Part shown: piece after piece, positions 34,249 through 42,299 of the stretch
Numbering within the stretch: position 1 is the first letter of the stretch
How the letters are laid out: every line of letters begins with the position of its first letter
Assembly (NCBI RefSeq): GCF_000282215.1
Contig: NZ_AKJS01000109.1
Location: forward strand, 1-57,752
Reading direction: 5' to 3'
DNA from: Pseudomonas sp. GM21
GTDB lineage: Bacteria; Pseudomonadota; Gammaproteobacteria; Pseudomonadales; Pseudomonadaceae
DNA: 57,752 nt
Made by a program: the position numbers and the translations under genes
Notes under the pieces: model-generated
Told to the model about the DNA's origin: nothing
What the model saw: the letters and a program-made list of their open reading frames with translations, nothing else
Database searches by the model: none

Positions 34249-35040
34249 TCAACTAAAAATCTTTTTGAGAAACGCCTGCATATCCGTCCAGGACTGTTCA
34301 TCCGCAGCCTTGTTGTAACCAATATCCGGCCCGCCATGCTCGCCATGGCCCAACCGATCTGCATCCGGATTGCTGAACCCATGCTTGGCACCCTCAAGGC
34401 TGACGAACTTATAGTCGGCGCCGGCCTTGTCCATTTCAGCCTTGAACGCCGCCACGGCATCCGGCTTGACCATACTGTCCATCGCCCCGTGCTCCACGAG
34501 AATTTTCGCCTTCACAGTGCCTGGTGCTGCTGGTGTCTTGGTTGCCAGCGAGCCATGGAAACTCACCACGCCCGCCAGTGGCAAACCCTGACGTGCGGCG
34601 TTCAGGACCACCGCGCCGCCGAAGCAGTAGCCAATCGCCGCGATCTTATTCGGGTCGGTTTGCGGTTGTTGCTCCAACACTTCAAGCCCGGCCTGAAAGC
34701 GTGCAGCCGCCGCCGAGCTGTCTTTGAGCACTTCCTCCATGAATCCCATGGCGTCCTTCGGATGTTCGGTGTTCTTGCCGTTGCCGTACATGTCGATGGC
34801 CAGCGCGCTGTAGCCCAGAGCGGCGAGGTCACGGGCGCGACGCTTGGCATAATCGTTCAGCCCCCACCATTCATGCACCACCAGGACGCCGGGTCGCTGG
34901 CCTTTGATGGCGTCGTCGTAGGCGTAATAGCCGATCATTTTTGTGCCATCGACACTTTGATAGGGGATTTCCTGGGTTTTGATGGTGGCTTGAGTCAGCC
35001 CGCTCATCACCAGCAAACAAAGGGCGAGAAAGATGCGCAT
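34249..35040 (-). CDS. Secreted dienelactone hydrolase family protein
   Basis: This 263-residue alpha/beta hydrolase has a signal peptide (about residues 1-18, ending LTQA). The catalytic residues are visible: Cys in GYCFGGA as nucleophile, Asp in HGAMDSMV and His in AKHGFSN. WWGLNDY near residue 60 is typical of the family. Cytosolic dienelactone hydrolases open dienelactone in chlorocatechol breakdown, but this exported version has no aromatic genes nearby, so the substrate is unknown. It is divergent from the phoPQ operon, and the GTTCAG array between them could act on both. Confidence 0.87.
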   Translation of the reverse strand: MRIFLALCLLVMSGLTQATIKTQEIPYQSVDGTKMIGYYAYDDAIKGQRPGVLVVHEWWGLNDYAKRRARDLAALGYSALAIDMYGNGKNTEHPKDAMGFMEEVLKDSSAAAARFQAGLEVLEQQPQTDPNKIAAIGYCFGGAVVLNAARQGLPLAGVVSFHGSLATKTPAAPGTVKAKILVEHGAMDSMVKPDAVAAFKAEMDKAGADYKFVSLEGAKHGFSNPDADRLGHGEHGGPDIGYNKAADEQSWTDMQAFLKKIFS

Positions 35041-35087
35041 GGTCGGATCTCCTGCGAGAAAGTCATCAAGACAGCCTAGTCGATCTT

Positions 35088-35126
35088 GTTCAGCTTGGGT
35101 TCAGGCTGTGTTCAGGGGCAGTTCAG
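35088..35126 (+). promoter_or_regulatory. PhoP box array
   Basis: Four exact GTTCAG repeats start at 35088, 35099, 35110 and 35121, one every 11 bp. PhoP of the OmpR family binds tandem hexamers with 5-bp spacers, so this is read as two overlapping or adjacent PhoP boxes for autoregulation of the phoPQ operon that begins at 35185. Confidence 0.75.
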
Positions 35127-35184
35127 GGGCGGGTGAGTAAGGTGGCTCGTACCCAAAAGCACCTGCGCATGAGGAAATTCCCTA

Positions 35185-35490
35185 ATGTCTGGCTTTCAAA
35201 AGCTGTTTCTGACTTTCACCGTTGCGAGCGCGAGCACCGCGGCGCTCGCCATCGATGACCTCATCGCCCACCTTGCGCTGGGAATACCCAACGAGAAGGT
35301 CAAAAAGTCGCTGGCCCTGACCCGCTTCAGCACGCTCAGCCCGGTGGTAAATGAAAGTGCCTGGCAGGCGCATTTGAGCCATCTGAACAACCCGGCCGAT
35401 TACTCCGCCGGTTACGCCAGCGTGTCGGTGACGCACAATGGCTTTAAACTCGGTCAGCAAGACCTCAAGGGCCACTATGATCTGTCCTGA
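35185..35490 (+). CDS. Small exported protein ahead of phoPQ
   Basis: This 101-residue protein has a signal peptide of about 22 residues (ending AALA) and a mature part of about 79 residues without Cys or known motifs. GAGGAAA precedes the ATG. It is the first gene after the PhoP box array and lies 54 bp ahead of phoP, so it is expected to be PhoP-activated. In P. aeruginosa the same slot is held by oprH, which encodes an outer-membrane barrel of about 200 residues. This protein is too short to be OprH. Function unknown. Confidence 0.7.
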   Translation: MSGFQKLFLTFTVASASTAALAIDDLIAHLALGIPNEKVKKSLALTRFSTLSPVVNESAWQAHLSHLNNPADYSAGYASVSVTHNGFKLGQQDLKGHYDLS

Positions 35491-35544
35491 CCGTTGGATG
35501 CGCCGTTGTGCCATCGAGAAGGTCGTTTTACCCGGGAGAGCGTT

Positions 35545-36222
35545 ATGAAACTGCTGGTCGTCGAAGATGAAGCGCTGTTGCGTCATCACCTGAAAACTCG
35601 CCTGACGGACAATGGCCATGTGGTCGAAGCCGTGCCCAACGCCGAAGAGGCGCTGTACCAGACCGAGCAGTTCAACCACGACCTGGCGGTGATCGACCTC
35701 GGCTTGCCGGGCATGAGCGGGCTCGACCTGATCCGGCAGTTGCGTGCGCGGGGCAAGACCTTCCCGATCCTGATCCTCACCGCGCGCGGTAACTGGCAGG
35801 ACAAGGTCGAAGGCCTCGCCGCCGGCGCCGACGATTACGTGGTCAAGCCGTTCCAGTTCGAAGAGCTCGACGCTCGGCTCAATGCCTTGCTGCGCCGTTC
35901 CAGCGGTTTCACCCAGTCGACCATCGTCGCCGGGCCACTGCTGCTCGACCTCAACCGCAAGCAGGCCACGCTCGATGAACTACCGCTGGCCCTGACCGCG
36001 TATGAGTACCGGATCCTCGAGTACCTCATGCGTCATCACCAGCAAGTGGTGGCCAAGGACCGCCTGATGGAGCAGCTCTACCCCGGTGACGAGGAGCGTG
36101 ATCCGAATGTCATCGAAGTACTGGTCGGCCGTCTGCGCCGAAAACTCGAAGGCCCGGCCGGTTTCAAACCGATCGACACCGTGCGTGGCCTCGGCTACCT
36201 GTTCAATGAGCACTGCACTTGA
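35545..36222 (+). CDS. phoP: Response regulator PhoP
   Basis: This 225-residue OmpR-type regulator is nearly identical in pattern to P. aeruginosa PhoP. The opening is MKLLVVEDEALLRHHL, the phospho-acceptor lies in LAVIDLGLPGMSGLDL, VVKPFQFEEL holds the conserved Lys, and the winged helix contains LTAYEYRILEYLMRHH and VIEVLVGRLRRKLE. PhoP responds to low Mg2+ and cationic peptides and controls lipid A change and resistance genes. I chose the ATG at 35545 with GGGAGAG upstream. It overlaps phoQ by 4 bases. Confidence 0.95.
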   Translation: MKLLVVEDEALLRHHLKTRLTDNGHVVEAVPNAEEALYQTEQFNHDLAVIDLGLPGMSGLDLIRQLRARGKTFPILILTARGNWQDKVEGLAAGADDYVVKPFQFEELDARLNALLRRSSGFTQSTIVAGPLLLDLNRKQATLDELPLALTAYEYRILEYLMRHHQQVVAKDRLMEQLYPGDEERDPNVIEVLVGRLRRKLEGPAGFKPIDTVRGLGYLFNEHCT

Positions 36223-37565
36223 TTCGTTCGCTCCGTGTCCGCTTGATGCTCGCCGCCACCCTGTTGGCGGTGTTGTTCATGCTGGGGTTGCTGCCGGCGA
36301 TGCAGGGTGCGTTCAGTCTGGCGTTGCAGGATTCGATCGAGCAACGCCTGGCCTCGGACGTCACCACGCTGATCTCCGCCGCGCGCGTGGAAAACAACAC
36401 CCTGCAAATGCCGGCGCAGTTGCCGGATGAACGTTTCAACCTGACGGACAGTCGTTTGCTCGGCTACATCTTTGACCGCGAAGGTCACCTGGTCTGGCGT
36501 TCGAAGGCCGCCGGGGCAGAGATGATTAATTACACGCCACGTTACGATGGCCGTGGTAATGAGTTCGCGCGTATACGCGAGGCCAACGGTCAGGAATTCT
36601 TCGTCTACGACGTCGAAGTCAAACTGCTCGGCGGCAAAAGCGCGGCGTTCAGCATCGTCGCCCTGCAACCGGTGCGCGAATATGAAAACACCCTCGAAGG
36701 CCTGCGCGAAAACCTCTACCTTGGTTTCGGCGCGGCGCTGTTGGTGCTGCTCGCATTGCTGTGGGTCGGCCTGACCTGGGGCTTGCAGGCCTTGCGCCGG
36801 CTCAGTCAGGAACTGGACGAAATCGAAAGCGGCGCCCGGGAAAGCCTCAGCGAACAACACCCGCGCGAACTGTTGCGCCTGACCGGCTCCCTCAACCGCT
36901 TGCTGCACAGCGAGCGCGAACAGCGCAGCCGCTATCGCGACTCCCTCGACGACCTGGCCCACAGCCTGAAAACCCCGCTGACCGTGCTGCAAGGCGTCAG
37001 CGAAAACATGGCCCAGCGCCCGCAAGACCGCGATCAGGCCTGGGTGCTGCAAACCCAGATTGAACGCATGAGCCAACAAATCAGCTACCAACTGCAACGC
37101 GCCAGCCTGCGCAAAAGCGGGCTGGTGCGCCATCAGGTGCGACTGCAACCGGTGCTGCAAAGCCTGTGCGACACGCTCGACAAGGTCTACCGCGATAAAC
37201 ACGTGCGCGTCGCCTTCGATCTGCCGGATCAGTGTTACGTACCGATCGAGCAGGGCGCCTTGCTGGAAATGATGGGCAACCTGCTGGAAAACGCCTATCG
37301 GCTGTGCCTGAGCGAAGTGCGCATCAGCGTGCGTGAAACACCGAGCGGAGTTGAGTTGTGCGTTGAAGACGACGGGCCGGGTGTGCCGCCGGATCAGCGG
37401 GCTCGGATTCTGCAAAGGGGCGAGCGGCTGGATGCCCAGCATCCGGGGCAGGGGATTGGGCTGGCGGTGGTCAAGGACATTATCGAGAGCTACGGCGCGA
37501 AGCTGACGCTGGGGGATTCGCCGATGGGCGGGGCGGCGTTTCGGATTCATTTTCCGGTGGTTTGA
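36219..37565 (+). CDS. phoQ: Sensor histidine kinase PhoQ
   Basis: This 448-residue sensor has the same length as P. aeruginosa PhoQ. TM1 is at about residues 8-30, the periplasmic sensor domain runs to about 165 with NYTPRYDGRGNEF, and TM2 is around 170-192. The His box is LAHSLKTPLTVLQG. The ATPase domain shows NLLENAYRL, EDDGPGVP and GQGIGLAVVKDI. It starts at a TTG that overlaps the phoP stop, keeping MIRSLRVRLML as in homologues. It senses divalent cations and peptides across the inner membrane and phosphorylates PhoP. Confidence 0.94.
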   Translation: MIRSLRVRLMLAATLLAVLFMLGLLPAMQGAFSLALQDSIEQRLASDVTTLISAARVENNTLQMPAQLPDERFNLTDSRLLGYIFDREGHLVWRSKAAGAEMINYTPRYDGRGNEFARIREANGQEFFVYDVEVKLLGGKSAAFSIVALQPVREYENTLEGLRENLYLGFGAALLVLLALLWVGLTWGLQALRRLSQELDEIESGARESLSEQHPRELLRLTGSLNRLLHSEREQRSRYRDSLDDLAHSLKTPLTVLQGVSENMAQRPQDRDQAWVLQTQIERMSQQISYQLQRASLRKSGLVRHQVRLQPVLQSLCDTLDKVYRDKHVRVAFDLPDQCYVPIEQGALLEMMGNLLENAYRLCLSEVRISVRETPSGVELCVEDDGPGVPPDQRARILQRGERLDAQHPGQGIGLAVVKDIIESYGAKLTLGDSPMGGAAFRIHFPVV

Positions 37566-37715
37566 CCTTAATGCGACAAACTCAATTCCGCGACCGTTCG
37601 TCTCAATGAGGTACTAACCTGTTATTTCTGACAGTAGTCAGTTTTTCCTTTCCGGTGTGTGATGACCTTGGGTCTCGAATGGGCTCAAGGCCTTGCCGCA
37701 TTTTCGGAGAGAGCG

Positions 37716-40061
37716 ATGGATATCCAGTCAGCAGAGTTATTCGAAACATTCGTACTTTTTCCAGTGATCATTCAGGGGTCGATCAAGCCTGTTCGACCCG
37801 CCGGTACAGCTGATTGTGGTATTCCCAAGTCGCTTTACGACGACCAGGTCCGGGGGCTGGAGTGTCTGGTGGATCCTTGGATCGAGCCCTTCAACGTGCC
37901 CACGGCCAAGGATGATCGTGTTGATTTGTTTATCAACACCTCGCCTGTACCGGTGGACGGCAAAACCATTGCTCCCGGCGAGGAAAACCAGCGCATTCGT
38001 CTGTACGTCCCCAAAGGGCGCCTGCATGATGGCTTCAATCAGATTTACTACCGGGTGACCCGCGCTAGCGGCAACGGATCTGAAGATTCGCGGAAGTTGA
38101 GGGTCCTGTACCACCGTTGGGCCCCCGGCGAGCCCGCGCCTGACTCCATTCTGTTACAGATCTCGGACGAAGTTGTTACCAACGGTGTTGGCCTGGAACT
38201 AGCCACTCGTGGCGTGGAATTCGGTCTCGACTATTCCAATCGCCGGCCATATGACTTCATCAGCCTGTCGCTGGGGGCCAGAGGGCTGGTCGAACGTGAA
38301 CTGACCCCTGAAGAGGCTGAACCGGGGCAGTCAGTGACTCAGACCCTGTATATCGATACGTTCAGGAAAAATCCCGATAACGTCCGAACGCCGATTCTCT
38401 ATTCCGCCACCGATCAACTGGGCAATTTCAACCAGTCAGTGACCCGGTACATTGATGTTCATGTCAATCGTGTCGAGCTGAATCCGCCAGTCCCTGCTGC
38501 CAATCCCGTTGACCCGTTGGCCTACCTTCAAGGTATGACGATTCAGGTTGCCTTTGAGGCATCGCTGCCAGAGGATCAGGCTCGATTGATCGTGGTCAAT
38601 ATGCCGGATCCACCGACGTTTGCGGATTTGCCGCTAGACGCGATTCATCAAGCCACCTTTAACCTTCAAGCGGGGCTTCTCGGGGCGTGGCATGGCACAG
38701 CCGTGCAATTTGTATGGGCGCTGATTCGGGGGGGCGAGGAGATTGCCCGGTCCGGGCCGTTGGTGTTGAACGTGAGTCGGATTGCGAATGGGGATACGCG
38801 CCTTCCGACACCCGTCATTGCCGGTCAGGTGGGACAGGAACTCGATGTCACAAAACTGGTGGTTACCGATCTGTTGAGTATTGCGCAATGGCTGCTTCAA
38901 GCGGCGGGGCAGTATGTGTGGTTGGGCTATGACGGGTTTAACAGCAGTGGGGCGCCGGTTTTCTTTGATGATCTCAATGGGGTGCCGCACAACGAAACGC
39001 AAGGACTGACGCGGCCGCTCGGGCAGGCGTTGGTTGATTGGTTGAACGCGCTCAAGGATAAGACGAATTTCACGATTTCGTTCAGGGTTAACTTTGGCAA
39101 AGTGGCTGACCTGAATCGGGCGGTGACATTTCCATTGCGCGAATACACAGTCAGCGCCGTGGTAGACGAGAAACCTGCCATCACCTCAATCAAAGGCGCT
39201 TCGAACGGGGTCGAAATCCCCAACGGCGGCACGACTGTCGAGACCGCTGTGGTGCTGACGGGGCTGGCCAGCAAAGGACAGAAAGTCGATGTGAGCGACG
39301 GCAAAGTCTCCAAAGGTCAGCCCACGGCTGACCCGACGACGGGGATCTGGAGCTTATCGGTGTCCGGCTTGAACGTTGATCTCTACAGCTACACCGCGAC
39401 GGCGCTGTACGGTTCGGGTCAGACCTCCCAGGCATGGACATTTACCGTGATAGCGCTGGTCGCACCGACCATTAGTTCGATCAAAGGCTCGCCCAGCGGT
39501 GTCGAGATTCGTCAAGGCGACTATACCGTTGAGACCACCGTGGTGTTGACCGGTATGGCGAGTAAGGGCCTGCAAGTCGATGTGCTCGATGGCACTATGT
39601 CCAAGGGGAAACCGATCGCCAACATCACGACCGGGGTCTGGACCCTGACATTGAGTGGGCTGAGCGTAGGAAGCCACCGCTTCACCGTCAAAGCGCTGTA
39701 TGGCAGCATCCCTCCATCGGCCGAGCGGCAATTTTCGATCATTCCACCCTATTCAAGACCAACGATTACTAACGTAGTCCGAACTGACACCGGGGCATTT
39801 GTTCCCAGTGGGTCAACTCTTCCTCGTGGGGTTCAGTTAAGAGTCACTGGGGGATGTTACTCACACCCCACGAAATCGCGTTTGCTGTTACTTGTAGGCA
39901 GCAATAACCACAACGGAGCAGTGCAGTTGGGGACCGGGGTCAATAGTTACACCATCAACGAGTTCGGGTGGGCTACAAACGCGGGATACGCGACCTATCA
40001 GGCTCGAGACGAATTATCGGGGTTATTGAGTCAGACAGCTTGGGGAATCAACTGGGTTTAA
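37716..40061 (+). CDS. Large protein with C-terminal Ig-like repeats
   Basis: This is 781 residues from the ATG at 37716, which has GGAGAG upstream. An ATG 19 codons earlier is less likely. No signal peptide or membrane segment is evident. The C-terminal third has two similar units of about 96 residues (DNA 39171-39461 and 39462-39749). Each runs from an SIKG-SxGVEI opening through VVLTG-ASKG and SKG to an ALYGS end, the pattern of bacterial Ig-like beta-sandwiches. The N-terminal 500 residues look beta-rich with many Pro/Asp turns. Such proteins occur in many fluorescent pseudomonads. Function unknown; surface or adhesin-like use is a guess that lacks an export signal. Confidence 0.75.
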   Translation: MDIQSAELFETFVLFPVIIQGSIKPVRPAGTADCGIPKSLYDDQVRGLECLVDPWIEPFNVPTAKDDRVDLFINTSPVPVDGKTIAPGEENQRIRLYVPKGRLHDGFNQIYYRVTRASGNGSEDSRKLRVLYHRWAPGEPAPDSILLQISDEVVTNGVGLELATRGVEFGLDYSNRRPYDFISLSLGARGLVERELTPEEAEPGQSVTQTLYIDTFRKNPDNVRTPILYSATDQLGNFNQSVTRYIDVHVNRVELNPPVPAANPVDPLAYLQGMTIQVAFEASLPEDQARLIVVNMPDPPTFADLPLDAIHQATFNLQAGLLGAWHGTAVQFVWALIRGGEEIARSGPLVLNVSRIANGDTRLPTPVIAGQVGQELDVTKLVVTDLLSIAQWLLQAAGQYVWLGYDGFNSSGAPVFFDDLNGVPHNETQGLTRPLGQALVDWLNALKDKTNFTISFRVNFGKVADLNRAVTFPLREYTVSAVVDEKPAITSIKGASNGVEIPNGGTTVETAVVLTGLASKGQKVDVSDGKVSKGQPTADPTTGIWSLSVSGLNVDLYSYTATALYGSGQTSQAWTFTVIALVAPTISSIKGSPSGVEIRQGDYTVETTVVLTGMASKGLQVDVLDGTMSKGKPIANITTGVWTLTLSGLSVGSHRFTVKALYGSIPPSAERQFSIIPPYSRPTITNVVRTDTGAFVPSGSTLPRGVQLRVTGGCYSHPTKSRLLLLVGSNNHNGAVQLGTGVNSYTINEFGWATNAGYATYQARDELSGLLSQTAWGINWV

Positions 40062-40119
40062 GCGGAAAAGAGTTGAATAGGGGGCGCATTTTTATCTAGC
40101 CGATCTTGCATCCCGTGAG

Positions 40120-40178
40120 GCCTGGGTGAGCATTAAACAGTGATGTTTAAAAAGACATCTGCTGACACTCACTCAGGC
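40120..40178. other. Long stem-loop after the Ig-repeat gene
   Basis: GCCTGGGTGAG (40120-40130) can pair with CTCACTCAGGC (40168-40178) over 11 positions with one G-U. Inside, CAG-GATGT and ACATC-CTG continue the stem with small bulges. No T-run follows, so it is not a classic terminator. It may be a processed 3' end or part of the structured region that follows. Confidence 0.5.
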
Positions 40179-40261
40179 TACACATCCTTGCGCCGTTGCC
40201 TACGACTACGCCAGAATCCGCCGGCTTGTGCGCCTTGGGCGTGGGTTCTATCGTTTGCCGG

Positions 40262-40430
40262 TCGCTGACGAATCAGCGATCGGGTTTAGCGATCCGATCC
40301 CCTACACAGACGCAAAAGCTGCAATTTGCTTAATGGTGGCTGTGCGTGGGAGACCTTCGAGTCTACCCGGGGTTTCTGTGACCCGGATCGCTAACCTGCG
40401 TACAGCCGCCACCTTTACTTGTTTAGCGAT
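40262..40430 (+). ncRNA. Structured leader of the DUF6124 gene, possible RNA switch
   Basis: Hairpin A is TCGCTGA/TCAGCGA (40262-40279, loop CGAA). A three-way junction follows. Its outer stem joins 40335-40346 with 40399-40413 (12 bp with a 3-base bulge), and two inner hairpins lie at 40348-40368 and 40370-40384. The joining strand GGATCGCTAACC (40385-40396) can pair with GGTTTAGCGATCC (40283-40295) or, alternatively, with GTTTAGCGAT (40421-40430). The region ends 35 bases before the DUF6124 start. Pairings were found by eye. Function and whether it is a separate RNA or a leader are unknown. Confidence 0.5.
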
Positions 40431-40465
40431 AGGTCGTGGCGGCTCAACCAACCACGGAGCTTCAA

Positions 40466-40822
40466 ATGTTCAAGATCACACCCAACCCGCCCGAAACCAA
40501 CGACGTTTCCCCGTACGAAACCCCCGATTCCAAAAAGCCCAACGACGCCGCCGACCGGGCGCTCGATTACTACCTCAAACCGGTCATCCCCAAAGACACA
40601 CCTCGTAAACCCAGCACGATCTACTTCGTCGGGCCCGACACGGATGATGGAACCCTGCTGGTCAGCGCCTGTGAAACCATGGCATCGGCGAGTGTGATGC
40701 TGAGTGATTTCGCAGGACAGGTGGAGGGTTCGCAGCGCAATAAGGTGCTGGGGATTCAGCAGGTGGTCATGCTGGGGGAACTGGCAGTGAACCGGATGCT
40801 GGATCGGCTTGATCCGCCGTAG
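40466..40822 (+). CDS. DUF6124 family protein
   Basis: This 118-residue soluble protein has a Pro/Asp-rich N-terminus (TPNPPETNDVSPYETPDSKKPNDAA is disordered in appearance), a middle with DRALDYYLKP and a helical C-terminal half (LVSACETMASASVMLSDFAGQ, QQVVMLGELAVNRMLDRL). It fits DUF6124, formerly annotated as DUF3077, a family largely restricted to Pseudomonas and often multicopy. GGAG stands 6 bases before the ATG, and a CGTGG/CCACG hairpin (40435-40456) could mask it. No function is known. The structured RNA upstream is its most notable context. Confidence 0.8.
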   Translation: MFKITPNPPETNDVSPYETPDSKKPNDAADRALDYYLKPVIPKDTPRKPSTIYFVGPDTDDGTLLVSACETMASASVMLSDFAGQVEGSQRNKVLGIQQVVMLGELAVNRMLDRLDPP

Positions 40823-40848
40823 TCACCCGTCAGGGTAGACCGCGCCAT

Positions 40849-40957
40849 GATCGTTCCCACGCTCTGCGTGGGAATGCCTCAATGGACGCTCTGCGTCGGC
40901 TTTGGCAGGGACGCGGAGCGTCCGGGGCTGCATTCCCACGCGGAGCGTGGGAACGAA
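40849..40957. repeat. Intergenic inverted repeat (family 2)
   Basis: GATCGTTCCCACGCTCTGCG at one end faces its near complement at the other, with an inner pair GGACGCTCTGCGTC and GACGCGGAGCGTCC. The same family is present at 50306-50409. It lies between the DUF6124 gene and the convergent AraC gene. Confidence 0.8.
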
Positions 40958-40960
40958 CAA

Positions 40961-41959
40961 TCAGTTCTCTTGCGCGCGGTAGGCGCCCGGCGTCAGCCCC
41001 GTCCACTTCTTGAACGCCCGGTGAAACGCCGAAGGTTCGGAAAATCCCAGCTGTTCGGCGATCTGCTGCAACGACAAATCCGCCCGCCCCAGATGATAAA
41101 TCGCGATATCTCGGCGCAGCTGATCCTTCAACTCCTGAAAACTCGACCCTTCCTCGCGCAAATGCCGACGCAACGTCTGTGGGCTGATGTGCATCTGCGC
41201 GGCCACGGCTTCCAGATCCGGCCAGCGTGGGCTGTCGCGGCTGAGCAAACGGCGTAACTGGCTGCTCAGGCTGTCGCCGTCATCCGGGCGTGACAGCAGG
41301 TCGGCGGGGGAGTGTTCGAGAAAATGTCTGAGGGTGCGTTCGTCCTGTAGCAATGGCATGTTCAAGTAACGATTGTGAAACAGCAGACTGCTTTGTGCCG
41401 CGCCAAACTGCATCGGGCAGGGGAACATCAATTCGTACTCGGCACCGTGCTCGGGCCTTGGGTAGCTGAACGTCGCCTGCTCCAGCCGTATGCGCTGGCC
41501 GATCAGCCAGCTGCCGAACCGATGCCAGACCATCAACTGACTTTCGGTGAGGAAATGGTCCGGGTCCTGGAACTTCGAATCATCGAGGCTCAGGCGGATC
41601 AATTCGCCTTCGTGGGTCAGGGTCAGGCGCGGACCTTCGGGGAATAAGCTATAAAACAACAGGCCGCGATTCAGCGCTTTTTCCAGGTTGCGGCAGTGGA
41701 TCACCGCGTGGCACATCATCGCGAAACTCCCGGTTTTGCTCGGCACTGGCCCGAATCCCAGGTATTCGTCATCCATTGCCAGCCACAACCCCTGGATCAA
41801 TCGCGTGAATTGTTCGGGCGCGATTCGCGCACGCGGCTCGTCCAGCAACTCGGGGCTGATACCCAGTTGCTGCAAAAGGTCTGAAGAGTCGACACCCAGC
41901 CGGCGCGCGCCACCAAGGGCGGCGCGGGCGAAATGACTGGCGATGGTGCGTTCGCGCAT
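40961..41959 (-). CDS. AraC-type regulator with arabinose-binding-like N-terminus
   Basis: This 332-residue protein is of the OruR-like AraC type. A helical N-terminal ligand domain (residues 1-190) is followed by two helix-turn-helices at the C-terminus (VAAQMHISPQTLRRHLREEG and LSLQQIAEQLGFSEPSAFHRAFKKWTG). I chose the ATG at 41959. A longer frame from 42019 would begin inside the palindromic operator at 42019-42032, which argues against it. It is divergent from dctA. Whether it regulates dctA or simply faces it is open; the palindromes between them look more like DctD sites. Confidence 0.85.
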   Translation of the reverse strand: MRERTIASHFARAALGGARRLGVDSSDLLQQLGISPELLDEPRARIAPEQFTRLIQGLWLAMDDEYLGFGPVPSKTGSFAMMCHAVIHCRNLEKALNRGLLFYSLFPEGPRLTLTHEGELIRLSLDDSKFQDPDHFLTESQLMVWHRFGSWLIGQRIRLEQATFSYPRPEHGAEYELMFPCPMQFGAAQSSLLFHNRYLNMPLLQDERTLRHFLEHSPADLLSRPDDGDSLSSQLRRLLSRDSPRWPDLEAVAAQMHISPQTLRRHLREEGSSFQELKDQLRRDIAIYHLGRADLSLQQIAEQLGFSEPSAFHRAFKKWTGLTPGAYRAQEN

Positions 41960-42018
41960 GAGCAGGCAAATCCGTCCATTGAACGACGGATGGTAGCCGT
42001 GCTGCCTTGCGATGAACA

Positions 42019-42073
42019 AGGCGGATATCCGCCAAATTGCAGGACGAGGTCAGGTGGATGGGCGGAAATCCGC
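42019..42073 (+). promoter_or_regulatory. Twin palindromic activator sites for dctA
   Basis: GGCGGATATCCGCC (42019-42032) and GGCGGAAATCCGCC (42060-42073) are each followed by AAATTG or ACATTG. They lie 41 bp centre to centre, about four helical turns, and end roughly 80 bp before the sigma-54 promoter. This is the layout of enhancer sites for an NtrC-type activator. GCGGAAATCCGC is, as I recall, the core of rhizobial DctD sites, so DctD is the likely ligand. Confidence 0.7.
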
Positions 42074-42153
42074 CACATTGATGTAACCACTCAGTGACGA
42101 AGAAAAACCTGTAACCCCTGATGCCAAGAGGCTTGCTGGCATTTTGACGAATG

Positions 42154-42169
42154 TGGCACGGGCCTTGCG
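42154..42169 (+). promoter_or_regulatory. Sigma-54 promoter of dctA
   Basis: TGGCACGGGCCTTGCG holds the GG and GC elements at the right distance for a -24/-12 promoter and is close to the full consensus. Transcription would start about 12 bp downstream, leaving a leader of about 120 bases before dctA. Confidence 0.85.
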
Positions 42170-42299
42170 ATACAACGAGCAGATGCCTGCCGTCGCGCAG
42201 CTCGACAAAACAAATCCCTCCAGAAGCAGGAGGGTTCGCAATTGAAGTGACTTGGGCAACAGATGGATGTTGTCACCGGGCACTCTTGAGGAACTTGCA

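Noticed and set aside
36195..37550. 451-codon frame opposite phoQ
   Set aside because: Antisense to a well-conserved sensor gene.
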